Assembly (NCBI GenBank): GCA_002308815.1
Contig: DBVX01000023.1
Location: 1 to 24,606, forward strand
Reading direction: 5' to 3'
Source: Bacteroidales bacterium UBA1253
Lineage (GTDB): Bacteria; Bacteroidota; Bacteroidia; Bacteroidales; Paludibacteraceae
DNA length: 24,606 bases
The position numbers and the translations under genes are program-made. This document shows positions 16,212 through 24,606 of the stretch, in pieces (position 1 is the first letter of the stretch; the number at the start of each line of letters is the position of its first letter). The notes under the pieces are model-generated. The model was not told the origin of the DNA, did not search any database, and saw only the letters and a list, made by a program, of their open reading frames with translations.

Positions 16212-18224
16212 ATGAACACAACCAAACTGATGAACCGTGCGGCGGACAACATCCGTATCCTTGCCGCAAGTATGGTGGAGAAAGCGAAGAGCGGGCACCC
16301 TGGCGGGGCCATGGGCGGAGCCGACTTTATCAATGTCCTTTACTCCGAGTTTATGGAGTACGACCCTGAAAACCCCGGTTGGAATGGGCGCGACCGACTT
16401 TTCCTTGACCCCGGACACATGGCTCCTATGCTCTATGCCGTGTTGGCATTGACAGGCAAATACACGATGGATGACCTCATGAACCTGCGTCAGTGGGGCA
16501 GCGTCACACCCGGACACCCCGAACGCAACGTCGAACGGGGCATTGAGAACGCTTCCGGTCCGCTCGGACAGGGACACACCTTCGCAGTCGGTGCCGCCAT
16601 CGCCGCCAAATGGATGAACCAGCGTTTCGGCGAAGCGCACAACCCCACCATCTATGCCTATATATCAGATGGCGGCATACAGGAGGAAATCAGTCAGGGC
16701 GCGGGACGCATGGCGGGACACCTCGGACTGGACAACCTCATCATGTTCTACGATGCGAACGACATCCAGCTCTCCACGCCCTGCAAGGATGTGGACACGG
16801 AGGACATCGTGAAGAAATACGAGGCTTGGAACTGGTACGTGCAGGAGATTTCCGGCAACGATGCCGATGCCATCCGCGAGGCACTAATACGCGCCAAGGA
16901 GGAGAAAAACCGCCCCAGCCTCATCATCGGGCATACCGTGATGGGCAAGGGCTGCATGGCGGAGGACGGCACGAGCAAGGAGAACCTCTGCGCCACCCAC
17001 GGACAACCCATCACCAAAGCTGGTGCATCGTTCGCCCGTACCATCAGCAACCTCGGCGGTAATCCTGACGATCCGTTCGTCATCTTCCCCGAAGTGAAGG
17101 AACTCTATGACAACCGCAAGGCCGAACTGCGCGAGCTGTGCAACCGCCGCTATGAGCAGTTCTACCGCTGGCAGCAGGAGAACCCCACGCTGTCCAAACA
17201 GTACGAGGCGTACTTCTCGGGCGAGACACCTTGTATCGACTGGAGTCGGTTCCAGCAGGGTAGGGACAAGGCCACCCGCTCCGCCAGCGGCGTGGTTCTC
17301 TCCTTCCTCGCTGAGAACGTGGGCAATATGATTGTTTCGTCAGCCGATCTCTGCAATTCCGACAAGACGGACGGCTTCCTCAAGAAATCACACGCGCTGA
17401 CAAAGAACGACTTCTCCGGTCAGTTCCTGCAGGCGGGTGTAAGCGAACTGACGATGGCGTGCGTATGCATCGGTATGGCACTTCACGGCGGCATCATACC
17501 CGCCTGCGGCACGTTCTTCGTCTTCTCCGACTATATGAAACCCGCCGTGCGTATGGCGGCACTGATGCAACTGCCTGTCATCTTTATCTGGAGTCACGAC
17601 TCGTTCCGCGTGGGCGAGGACGGACCGACGCACGAACCCGTTGAGCAGGAGGCGCAGATACGCCTGATGGAGAAACTGCATAACCACAGCGGACACCCTT
17701 CAGTACTTGTGCTTCGTCCCGCTGATGCCGAAGAGACAACGCTGGCTTGGAGAGCCGCATTGGAGAACACCCAAACGCCTACGGCACTCATATTGAGCAG
17801 ACAAGACATAGTTTCGCTGCCGAATGTGGATGCGGAAGGATTCAGGAAAGGAGCCTATATCGTTTCCCGCGATGAGAACCCGCAGGCGGTGCTGCTGGCT
17901 TCCGGTAGCGAGGTCAGCTCGCTCCAAGCAGCAGCTGACATTCTGCGCAAGGAAGGCTTCCGTCTTCAGGTGGTCAGTGTACCGAGCGAGGGACGTTTCC
18001 GTGAACAGGAGCAGGCATATCAGGACGAGGTGCTGCCTCCCGCAGTCAAACGCTTAGGTCTGACCGCCGGACTGCCCTGCACATTGGAAGGCTTGGTTGG
18101 CGGCAACGGAAAAATATGGGGTATGACGAGTTTCGGCTTCAGCGCGCCCTATCAGGTGCTGGAGGAGAAACTGGGCTTCACCACTGAACATATATGCCAA
18201 CAAATCAGGCAACTGATTGGCTGA
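16212..18224 (+). CDS. tkt: Transketolase
   Basis: The 670 residues have the full length of the family. The enzyme transfers a two-carbon ketol unit between sugar phosphates in the non-oxidative pentose phosphate pathway, using thiamine diphosphate and Mg2+. Visible motifs are SGHPGG (27-32), TPGHPE (99-104), SGPLGQG (115-121), the ThDP motif ISDGGIQEE...DANDIQ (151-186; D153 and N183 as metal ligands, with Ser in place of the usual Gly before D153), ATHG (261-264), the catalytic E412 in QAGVSELTMA, and GEDGPTHEPVEQ (468-479). From memory, the sequence closely resembles Bacteroides transketolases, including the SDG variant. I see no clear promoter in the 50-bp gap upstream, so it may be read from the surface-protein run. 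Its last codons lie in a strong stem-loop. Confidence 0.97.
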   Translation: MNTTKLMNRAADNIRILAASMVEKAKSGHPGGAMGGADFINVLYSEFMEYDPENPGWNGRDRLFLDPGHMAPMLYAVLALTGKYTMDDLMNLRQWGSVTPGHPERNVERGIENASGPLGQGHTFAVGAAIAAKWMNQRFGEAHNPTIYAYISDGGIQEEISQGAGRMAGHLGLDNLIMFYDANDIQLSTPCKDVDTEDIVKKYEAWNWYVQEISGNDADAIREALIRAKEEKNRPSLIIGHTVMGKGCMAEDGTSKENLCATHGQPITKAGASFARTISNLGGNPDDPFVIFPEVKELYDNRKAELRELCNRRYEQFYRWQQENPTLSKQYEAYFSGETPCIDWSRFQQGRDKATRSASGVVLSFLAENVGNMIVSSADLCNSDKTDGFLKKSHALTKNDFSGQFLQAGVSELTMACVCIGMALHGGIIPACGTFFVFSDYMKPAVRMAALMQLPVIFIWSHDSFRVGEDGPTHEPVEQEAQIRLMEKLHNHSGHPSVLVLRPADAEETTLAWRAALENTQTPTALILSRQDIVSLPNVDAEGFRKGAYIVSRDENPQAVLLASGSEVSSLQAAADILRKEGFRLQVVSVPSEGRFREQEQAYQDEVLPPAVKRLGLTAGLPCTLEGLVGGNGKIWGMTSFGFSAPYQVLEEKLGFTTEHICQQIRQLIG

Positions 18225-18246
18225 TTGCCAACGTTGCCTGATTTGT
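18200..18246. terminator. Long nested stem-loop at the convergent tkt / ddh ends
   Basis: ACAAATCAGGCAAC (18200-18213) pairs perfectly with GTTGCCTGATTTGT (18233-18246). Inside it, TTGGC (18217-18221) pairs with GCCAA (18227-18231) around TGATT. The tkt stop codon (18222-18224) sits in the apical loop. No T tract follows on either strand, so it may be a bidirectional terminator without a U run, or a 3'-end stabilising hairpin. Confidence 0.6.
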
Positions 18247-18276
18247 AGTCGGTTCTGCAGGTTTGTGAGGAATGGT

Positions 18277-19155
18277 CTAAACGAGTTTTTTAATCCATTC
18301 CTCCTTTCCTCCTTCCAGCAGATCGACGGGTGCCAGTTCAATCATCGTGAAGCATCCGTAATGCTTTCTTTCCGCCAAACGCATCGCAGCGCGAGCGGAT
18401 GCAACCATAATCTGACCCGTGAGGGCTGGGTTGTTGATTGTCATTGTCATATCAATGCGCTGGTTGTGGGTCGTGCCACTGACACCGTTTCGGGTCAGGT
18501 GTACACCGTGAGCGACGTTGTTCAGAGCCTGCACATTTTCCACTTCGATGACATGTGTCTCATCGTGGGCGAAATAGTCATCCTGAAGTATAGCATCACG
18601 CACATTGTCATACGAATAGCCATCTTTTATTTCCACATATACCATGCGCCTGTGGATGCCGGTTCCCAAGGGAATGGTCATTGACAATGCGTCTTTGACA
18701 CCCTCGATATGCTTGGCGGCTACTGTGTGACCCATTGACCGCCCGGGACCGAAGTCCGTGTACGTCAGTCCGCTCGGCATCAGTGCCTCCATCAGCGTGC
18801 GGAACACTGAATCCGATCCGGGATCCCAGCCTGCGGAAAGGATACTGACCGCATTATGTGTTCGTGCCGTATCGTTCAGAAGCTTGTGAACGGTCGGTAT
18901 CTGCGTGTGGATATCGAAACTGTCCACGGTGTTCAGACCCGTTGAGAGCAGTCGCTCCGCTGTTCCGGGAACCTCACGGGACGGTACACCCAGCAGTACG
19001 ATGTCCGGATGACAAGCATTGAGACGATCCGTTTCATCGTGGTGGAATATGCCTGCGATGGTCATGTCATTTGTCATACTGACGGCCTCTTCGACCGCTT
19101 TGCCTATGTTGCCGTAACCTAATATGGCGACACGTGTTTTTTTTTCGGTTTGCAT
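18277..19155 (-). CDS. ddh: meso-Diaminopimelate dehydrogenase
   Basis: This 292-aa NADP-dependent enzyme makes meso-diaminopimelate from tetrahydrodipicolinate and ammonia in one step, for lysine and peptidoglycan. The Rossmann motif GYGNIG is at 13-18. Family motifs are SAGWDPG (107-113), FGPGRSMGH (135-143) and NNPALTG (241-247), all of which fit Ddh rather than DapB. It is slightly shorter than some family members (about 300-326). It lies 68 bp after the LtaS-like gene; I see no TAnnTTTG element in the gap, so read-through is possible. It converges with tkt. Confidence 0.93.
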   Translation of the reverse strand: MQTEKKTRVAILGYGNIGKAVEEAVSMTNDMTIAGIFHHDETDRLNACHPDIVLLGVPSREVPGTAERLLSTGLNTVDSFDIHTQIPTVHKLLNDTARTHNAVSILSAGWDPGSDSVFRTLMEALMPSGLTYTDFGPGRSMGHTVAAKHIEGVKDALSMTIPLGTGIHRRMVYVEIKDGYSYDNVRDAILQDDYFAHDETHVIEVENVQALNNVAHGVHLTRNGVSGTTHNQRIDMTMTINNPALTGQIMVASARAAMRLAERKHYGCFTMIELAPVDLLEGGKEEWIKKLV

Positions 19156-19223
19156 AGTTTTTTTATTGGTTGTTGATTCAAGTAGCGGAACAGATTCACA
19201 TGTAATTCAGTTTGCTCATTGGT

Positions 19224-21089
19224 TTATTGAAGATTCATGTTATCAATTGTTTCCATGATACGCTGTACCATAGCCCGTGCCGTGCGTTCAGTGTTCCGTT
19301 CTTCCGATGTGGAGGATGACACTACTGTCTTGTCCGCCTTCGCGTCAATAACAACCGTGTCCCGCTCCGTGAGCAGACCGAATCCGTCGTTGAAGGCGAA
19401 AAACGCGAAGGGCGTTCGTTGTGTGCCAAGCAGGTTCTTCGCAAACACATAGTCGCTCGTTGGAAGTTCCATCTGCGAGAGGAGGGTAGGCACAATATCC
19501 GCCTGCGAACACAGCATCGTTACCTCCTGCGGAAAGGCAACGGCACCTCCCGCCCAGAGCGACACGATGCGATACCGTTCGGGATTGGTGACGGGCAGGT
19601 CTTCCGGGTACGGATAGCCGTGATCGGCCACAAATGCAAGCAGTGTATTGTCCCATTCTGCGGACAGACGCATCGAATCCGCAAACGCCCCGATACAGCT
19701 GTCGGTATAGGCTATCGAGTTGAGGTAGGGATGCTCCTGCCTATGCATCGGTACCTCGAACGGCTCGTGGCTGCTGAGTGTGAGAATGACATCAAGATGA
19801 GTTAGGGTGTCCTGTTCATAGCGCGCCGCAATCTCCTTTTGCGCCATTGGCAGAAGGATATGATCCGGCACGCCCCACTTGCTCATTCGGTCGCTCAAAG
19901 GAAAATCCCTGTCGCTTACACGCTTGTCAAAACCGCCCGATATGAGGTACGAACGCATATTCGTAAAATCCTCATCCCCACCGTAATAGAAATGTAAATC
20001 ATATCCTGCCGCCTTCAAACTCTTACCGATATTCGGTAGCCGCTCTGACTTATACGGAACGGTCATCAGCGAACTCGTTGGTTGCCCGGGAAAACCGCTC
20101 ATCACCTCCACCACGCCGCGGTCTGTGCGGTAACTGCCCGCGTAGGTGTGGCTGAACCATATCCCCTCTTTGCTTAACGACCGCAGACAAGGCATTGCCT
20201 CCCATGCATTCTGCGAAAAACTCTCCAAAATAAAAAGCACAATATGCGGACGTTTCGTGCGAAGAACGTAATGGGGTAGTGTGTCTGTTTCAAAGGAATC
20301 CGATGAATGATGCGCGTCCTTTTCAAACAATTCATCAACCAACCGAGCAGCCTCATCCGAAGACATATACGTGTATTTCGCTACATCAAACGTATTCTCT
20401 CCTAATGACTCAACAATATTGAAAAGCGGATTGATTGCCGCAATATTGAGCATCTGATTGTCGGAGAAATACACTCGCCCGGTGTTCATCGTGCTTACTG
20501 TAACACTCCCGCGAATCGGCAGAATCAGCGCACCTGTCAGCAGCAATAGTACGCCCGTGCCAATTCCGCGTTCCCTGATGCTCGCTTTTTCAACCGGTTT
20601 TTCCGCCCCTTGCCATACCCATAGCCTATATACCTTCCACCATAGACCGAACAAAACGGCAAAACCTGCTCCACCAGCTATCCATACCCAAGTTGGTGCC
20701 GAGGCTAACGCTTCCACCGGCGAACGCAAAAATACGAAAACACTCTTGTCCCAATGATAACCCCATGCGGAAAAGGTTCCGTTGTCGCCCAGCATCACCC
20801 ACAAGCCCGCAAATAGCATAATCGCCGTCAGTACATCCGTCGCAATACGGGTTGCGCGCTGCGGAACCCAACAACTCACTACCAGTATCAGCCCCATCAC
20901 CAGCATCACATAACCCGCCACACTCAAATCCAACGGCAGGGCGTGTCCCATCACGCGAAAATAATCCGCCACCGAAACCTCCTCCATCAACCGCCTTTGC
21001 CATACCATAAAAACAGGCTTCTGCAACACGAAGAAAAGCAGCCAATAGAGGTAGTAGCGAATAAACAATATGAGTCGTTTTCGTAGCAT
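19224..21089 (-). CDS. LtaS-like membrane phosphotransferase / sulfatase-fold protein (621 aa)
   Basis: Five membrane segments are visible (about 8-29, 52-73, 83-101, 132-150, 175-193), followed by a periplasmic alkaline-phosphatase/sulfatase domain from about 280. Residues matching the LtaS active site are E289 (LFILES), T322 (YRTDRG, the expected nucleophile), H441 (SSHEPF), D489 and H490 (ADHG). In Firmicutes such enzymes polymerise glycerol phosphate; Gram-negative members move phosphoglycerol or phosphoethanolamine onto glycans or lipids, and the substrate here is unknown. The frame is open to 21224, but the start at 21089 is preferred: it overlaps the upstream stop as TGATG, and the extra 45 residues are the antisense-like reading of the previous gene's end. 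It is the third gene of a coupled cassette with two outer-membrane proteins. Confidence 0.88.
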   Translation of the reverse strand: MLRKRLILFIRYYLYWLLFFVLQKPVFMVWQRRLMEEVSVADYFRVMGHALPLDLSVAGYVMLVMGLILVVSCWVPQRATRIATDVLTAIMLFAGLWVMLGDNGTFSAWGYHWDKSVFVFLRSPVEALASAPTWVWIAGGAGFAVLFGLWWKVYRLWVWQGAEKPVEKASIRERGIGTGVLLLLTGALILPIRGSVTVSTMNTGRVYFSDNQMLNIAAINPLFNIVESLGENTFDVAKYTYMSSDEAARLVDELFEKDAHHSSDSFETDTLPHYVLRTKRPHIVLFILESFSQNAWEAMPCLRSLSKEGIWFSHTYAGSYRTDRGVVEVMSGFPGQPTSSLMTVPYKSERLPNIGKSLKAAGYDLHFYYGGDEDFTNMRSYLISGGFDKRVSDRDFPLSDRMSKWGVPDHILLPMAQKEIAARYEQDTLTHLDVILTLSSHEPFEVPMHRQEHPYLNSIAYTDSCIGAFADSMRLSAEWDNTLLAFVADHGYPYPEDLPVTNPERYRIVSLWAGGAVAFPQEVTMLCSQADIVPTLLSQMELPTSDYVFAKNLLGTQRTPFAFFAFNDGFGLLTERDTVVIDAKADKTVVSSSTSEERNTERTARAMVQRIMETIDNMNLQ

Positions 21090-23488
21090 CACATGCCGAT
21101 TGTCAGCGTTGATAGCAACCCCACGGGAATGTCCATAATCATAGATGCCCGCTTGGCGTAAGGAATATCCTGAACAAACCCCATCTCCGCCAAATCGTGG
21201 CAGAAATCCCATAAGTTGTAACACTCAATGTTCAGTTTCATCGGCACTTTGCCCGCCGTCCATTGCCCCTGCATATGCCAGTCGATATTGTACTTCGCGC
21301 AATGACGCTTGCCGAAATGACCGTCTGTCGGGTTCGTGCCGCGTGAGTCGCAGGGCAATACCGCCACCTGACCGTTTTGTTCATAGTACTGCCAGTCGGT
21401 GAAGGGTTTTCCGTCCGTCCATTTCAATGTCACGCCTGTCTGCACCCACCGGCAGATATTGAAACCCAAATAAATGCGGCACACATACCCCTTGTCCATA
21501 TCCTGCCTGCCCACTCCGCGATACTCACCCGCTTGGTTCGTTACCACATTCCGCGTGTTCGGGTTGGCGGTCGATTCACTCAATATGCCCACTGTGTTGG
21601 AGGTCGGACCGTTACCCAATGCGCTGTATCCGCCCGCCTGCATCGACTGCCACGACAGACTGAACAGTACTTTCTTTCCATAGTACGAGTAGCGCGTAAG
21701 TTGTGAGAAATAGTAGGGCGCGTTCATCAGCCAGTTCGTTCCGAATCCGTCCGTATATCCCACCTCATACTCTTTCTCGCCCGCTGACGGATAAAACACC
21801 AGCACACCGTCCATATCGGAAAAAGTGCCGTTGGCTTCCGCACCGTCCTTGTAGCGGGTGTACCAAACATGGAAATACCGTCTGTAACTCTGTTGCAATA
21901 CAATCTCGTGCCTGCCGAACCGAAAACGCAAAGGCAGATCAAGTTGCGCGAAAGAGGTCTGTTGCAAACCTTTCTGATAATGGTGATACCTGCCGTTCAA
22001 ATAGTCGTCGGAGAAGAAACGCAGGTAATCCGTCGTATATGGCAGCCGCTCGTGACTTAATCTGACCGACATATCAAACCACTTGCACGGATGAATGTCA
22101 AAATCCAAGCCTGCCTGCCAGTTGGGACTTACTTTGTGCTTGTTGCGAATGAGCATTGCGTCCAAGGTTATGTCCAGATTCGCACGCATATCCACTTGTT
22201 TGCAGATAGTGTAATGGGCATCCAAACCCACCGTGTTCTCTAGCAATCCGCCCGTAAACCGATGGCTATGCCATTCGTGTGTATAAAGCGGTACCGCCGA
22301 AGGCGTAACTGTTGGATCGTTATTGTAATCAACAGGCTTCTGAATATATATCAGATTGGAAAAATGCTCTTTTTCCGGTGAGAAATGCACCGTTGAGTTG
22401 TATGCGTCTATGTGAACATTCAGCCACGGCAACACCGGCTGTTTGTAATTGACCGCCCAACTTAAACTATGTGTCTTTCCGTCCGGTACCCACGGAAAGA
22501 AACTCTCACCGTCCTGATCCAATATGTTTTTGCTGAAATTGGGATTGTTGTGGTGAATCACATCCGATGACCAGTTCAGTCCGGTGGTCAAGTACCGGCG
22601 TTTGAGATACACCATTCCCGAATAGTTCTTGTGGTCATATACCTCATCGTAGTTGTACAAATACTCGCTCCCGCCATCCGACCTGCCCGAAAAATTCAGA
22701 CGGTAACCTATGCGCATATCATCCGATGTCTTGCGAGCAACAGGAAACGTCCCGTCAGCCTGCACTTTGTAATAGTCGGCACGATAAAACGGATTATCCG
22801 AAATCAGTCCCGACACATCCTCACGGGTTAACATCCGCTGACCGTAAGCAGCATATATGTGTTGCGGGTACTTGTTTCCCGCTTTGTCCGTAAACGTATA
22901 GCCCGCGTCAATCTGACCCGCACCACGCTGATGACGGCGGGCGGAAACATGTTTGTAGGTGTCCGCACTCTGCATGGGCGAGCGGTGGGCGATATTGAAG
23001 ATGGCGGCGGTACCCATCATAGGTTCGCCATCGCCCAACTGACCGAAATTATATGTGGCTTGCACGTAACCGTTCCCAGAAACGCCTTCATTCATTGATT
23101 CTTCGGCATTGCAAGATGTAAAAAAGAACTGCCCCGAAGTTGTGTTCATCCGCAAGTCATAATGCTGCATATTGGGTACATACAACGTACTTCCGGGTTG
23201 AAACAAATCATCCGTCCGCATACCGTCAATATAGTATCGGTTCGAAGTAAACGGCAATCCCTCCACGCCTATTGTCAGACGCTCCGGTATCCACCACTGT
23301 CCGTAAGTGGTTGTTTCAGTTATCGTGTGGTCGTTATATGCCTCCAGATAGTATATCAAGTCGGAGCGATGGTACCAGTCTCGGAAAAAAACGGAGGAAA
23401 CAGAGTCCCCTGAAGCACGCCACGGAATGGTATCCGCCATGACGGACATTGTTGCCAGACACAGTATCAACGGAACAGATTTCCTCAT
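21089..23488 (-). CDS. Outer-membrane beta-barrel protein, TonB-dependent-receptor-like (799 aa)
   Basis: From ATG at 23488 the protein starts MRKSVPLILCLATMSVMADT, a Sec signal peptide. Residues about 55-190 resemble a short plug domain (GVEGLPFTSNRYYIDGMR). The remainder is rich in alternating aromatic strands such as SFAQLDLPLRFRFGRHEIV and RWVQTGVTLKWTDGKPF, typical of a large Bacteroidales barrel. I see no carboxypeptidase-like domain and no clear TonB box, and the last residue is Met rather than an aromatic one. The frame is open 28 codons further upstream, but ATG at 23488 forms a 4-base ATGA overlap with the preceding gene's stop and puts the signal peptide at the N-terminus. Its own stop overlaps the LtaS-like start by one base. 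The substrate is unknown. Confidence 0.82.
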   Translation of the reverse strand: MRKSVPLILCLATMSVMADTIPWRASGDSVSSVFFRDWYHRSDLIYYLEAYNDHTITETTTYGQWWIPERLTIGVEGLPFTSNRYYIDGMRTDDLFQPGSTLYVPNMQHYDLRMNTTSGQFFFTSCNAEESMNEGVSGNGYVQATYNFGQLGDGEPMMGTAAIFNIAHRSPMQSADTYKHVSARRHQRGAGQIDAGYTFTDKAGNKYPQHIYAAYGQRMLTREDVSGLISDNPFYRADYYKVQADGTFPVARKTSDDMRIGYRLNFSGRSDGGSEYLYNYDEVYDHKNYSGMVYLKRRYLTTGLNWSSDVIHHNNPNFSKNILDQDGESFFPWVPDGKTHSLSWAVNYKQPVLPWLNVHIDAYNSTVHFSPEKEHFSNLIYIQKPVDYNNDPTVTPSAVPLYTHEWHSHRFTGGLLENTVGLDAHYTICKQVDMRANLDITLDAMLIRNKHKVSPNWQAGLDFDIHPCKWFDMSVRLSHERLPYTTDYLRFFSDDYLNGRYHHYQKGLQQTSFAQLDLPLRFRFGRHEIVLQQSYRRYFHVWYTRYKDGAEANGTFSDMDGVLVFYPSAGEKEYEVGYTDGFGTNWLMNAPYYFSQLTRYSYYGKKVLFSLSWQSMQAGGYSALGNGPTSNTVGILSESTANPNTRNVVTNQAGEYRGVGRQDMDKGYVCRIYLGFNICRWVQTGVTLKWTDGKPFTDWQYYEQNGQVAVLPCDSRGTNPTDGHFGKRHCAKYNIDWHMQGQWTAGKVPMKLNIECYNLWDFCHDLAEMGFVQDIPYAKRASMIMDIPVGLLSTLTIGM

Positions 23489-24408
23489 TTTTTCTCTTTC
23501 TTGTTCAGTATATTGAAATTGTATGCCAATCCGATACGCAACTGATGGAACGGATAATCGTGTATGCCCCACTGATACCGCACGAACGGTTCAAGACCGC
23601 GTATGTGCCCGGTCAGTTGTGTCTTCAGTGTCATCGGACGGTCGCCGTAGTCCTCCCAACCGATATACCCGCCGTAGGTTGTTTGCAGCGAAAGAGCTGA
23701 TCGGGGACTGAAATTGTGCCTTATCATCGCTTGCACTCCGTACATCACCGCATCGTTCTGTCGCGCGCTGTTGGTCTGCCAGCAGAGGAAGCCGCCTGAC
23801 ACGCTCATCCGCACCTCCCACTTCTTCTCATCCGTTTTCATCCCTTTGCCGAAACGGAACGACTTGCCTATCGCCGCGTCAAACCAATAGCCCGGGTCAT
23901 CGAAGTGGCGGGCGAGACCGAACTGACCGCCGCTCGCAGTCTTCACACCCGCACGAACAGTTATGTCAGGAGTGAGTCTTCGTGCGCGCAACACTTGTAT
24001 GTCGGTGGATATATATACATCTCCGGCTCCCGCGCCACGTATGACCGCCGTGTCCTGCAGACGGCAGGTGCGCTGCCTGTCCAAAGACATGGTGTACCAT
24101 TCATACACGGGCATCCATACGCTCAGATTGACCCGGTCGGTGAAGAGAGGTATATTGAGGCGTGCAAACAGATTTGCGGTCCTGTCGCCCTCTTTGCCCC
24201 AATAGCCGTCACCCGCCATCTCAATACGAAGCGTCCCGTATGTCCGCCCGTCAGACATATCAGGAACGGGCAACGCGTTCGGTCCAAAATACAAGGGAGC
24301 AATCCCGGTCGGATTACCCCCTAACTTGGGTTCTTCTATAGGAACCTGCTCCGCGCGCATCGTACCCGCAAACATCCCCGCAAAAAAACACAAAATGCAC
24401 AAAAGCAT
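23485..24408 (-). CDS. Outer-membrane beta-barrel protein of unknown function (307 aa)
   Basis: The protein has a signal peptide (MLLCILCFFAGMFAGTMRA), then IAPLYFGPNALPVPDMSDGRTYG and a run of amphipathic strands (LFARLNIPLFTDRVNLSVWMPVYEWY near 90-115 of the mature region, and FVRYQWGIHDY...LRIGLAYNF at the end). This pattern fits a mid-size outer-membrane barrel. I do not recognise a named family with confidence. An alternative GTG start at 24447, directly after the dnaJ stop, would add 13 residues; I prefer ATG at 24408. The stop overlaps the next start as ATGA. It follows dnaJ by 39 bp. Confidence 0.78.
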   Translation of the reverse strand: MLLCILCFFAGMFAGTMRAEQVPIEEPKLGGNPTGIAPLYFGPNALPVPDMSDGRTYGTLRIEMAGDGYWGKEGDRTANLFARLNIPLFTDRVNLSVWMPVYEWYTMSLDRQRTCRLQDTAVIRGAGAGDVYISTDIQVLRARRLTPDITVRAGVKTASGGQFGLARHFDDPGYWFDAAIGKSFRFGKGMKTDEKKWEVRMSVSGGFLCWQTNSARQNDAVMYGVQAMIRHNFSPRSALSLQTTYGGYIGWEDYGDRPMTLKTQLTGHIRGLEPFVRYQWGIHDYPFHQLRIGLAYNFNILNKKEKK

Positions 24409-24447
24409 TCTGTTGTCACTATATGGATGGAGTAGGGTATGTGTCAC

Positions 24448-24606
24448 TTATCCGAAAATGTTCTTGAAGAAGTTCTTCTTGTCCGCATTGCCCGGTACAA
24501 TATTCGGACTCTTTTGCAACTGCGCGATCAGTTCTTTCTCGCTCTTGTTCAGGTTTTCGGGGATATATACCCCCACGTTGATGAGCAGATCGCCCGTGCC
24601 GTACTG
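24448..24606 (-). CDS. dnaJ: Chaperone DnaJ, C-terminal end
   Basis: Only the last 52 codons are in the window. The reading starts QYGTGDLLINVGVYIPENL, continues NKSEKELIAQLQKSPN, and ends FFKNIFG before TAA at 24450-24448. GDLLVNV, SKEEKEALEKL and the FF...FG tail are the standard end of DnaJ, the Hsp40 partner of DnaK. The Zn-finger and J domain lie outside the window. It is the first visible gene of the minus-strand run that continues with the two outer-membrane proteins. Confidence 0.93.
   Translation of the reverse strand, partial: QYGTGDLLINVGVYIPENLNKSEKELIAQLQKSPNIVPGNADKKNFFKNIFG

Noticed and set aside
21090..21224. Upstream extension of the LtaS-like protein by 45 residues
   Set aside because: It overlaps the C-terminal coding of the barrel gene, lacks a hydrophobic start, and the internal ATG at 21089 couples to the upstream stop.
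23489..23572. Upstream extension of the 799-aa barrel by 28 residues
   Set aside because: It would bury the signal peptide behind a polar stretch and overlap the preceding barrel gene; the ATGA junction gives a better start.

Overview
The window looks like chromosomal DNA of an uncultured gut- or rumen-type member of the Bacteroidales. The evidence is: a transketolase and a methylmalonyl-CoA epimerase/decarboxylase pair of Bacteroides-like sequence; promoters of the Bacteroidetes type (-7 TAnnTTTG); leaders without an obvious Shine-Dalgarno; and secreted proteins built from domains typical of this group (BspA-like LRR_5, InlB-type B-repeats, FISUMP-like, PCMD, PF12733-like cadherin-like units, Big_2 lipoprotein). 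I see no tRNA, rRNA, CRISPR array, insertion sequence or phage gene.

Layout. (1) 1-1001, minus: the mce-mmdA pair of the succinate-to-propionate pathway; mmdA is cut by the window edge. (2) 1199-5360, minus: two secreted surface-type proteins, a 574-aa LRR/B-repeat protein followed by an 803-aa B-repeat/FISUMP protein. (3) 5361-5798: a 438-bp divergent regulatory region. (4) 5799-16161, plus: a 3164-residue fibre-like protein, then a small Big_2 lipoprotein and a small helical protein of unknown function. (5) 16212-18224, plus: transketolase, probably read from the same run. (6) 18277-24606, minus, convergent: end of dnaJ, two outer-membrane beta-barrel proteins, an LtaS-like membrane phosphotransferase/sulfatase-fold enzyme, then diaminopimelate dehydrogenase.

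How they may work together. The centre of the window is a surface-protein island between core metabolic genes. Two divergent transcription units start from matching promoters 193 bp apart and encode exported, repeat-rich, presumably adhesive or structural proteins. The giant protein has a striking plan: signal peptide, PCMD, about 15 beta-sandwich units, a second PCMD, about 15 more units, then a T9SS-like C-terminal domain. It is followed 21 bp later by a lipoprotein that could be an anchor or partner. The second candidate system is the translationally coupled cassette of two outer-membrane barrels plus an LtaS-like enzyme (ATGA and TGATG overlaps), which suggests an envelope or surface-glycan modification pathway.

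Limits. Domain names come from reading motifs by eye, not from profile searches. Repeat-unit counts, T9SS export and substrates are inferences.
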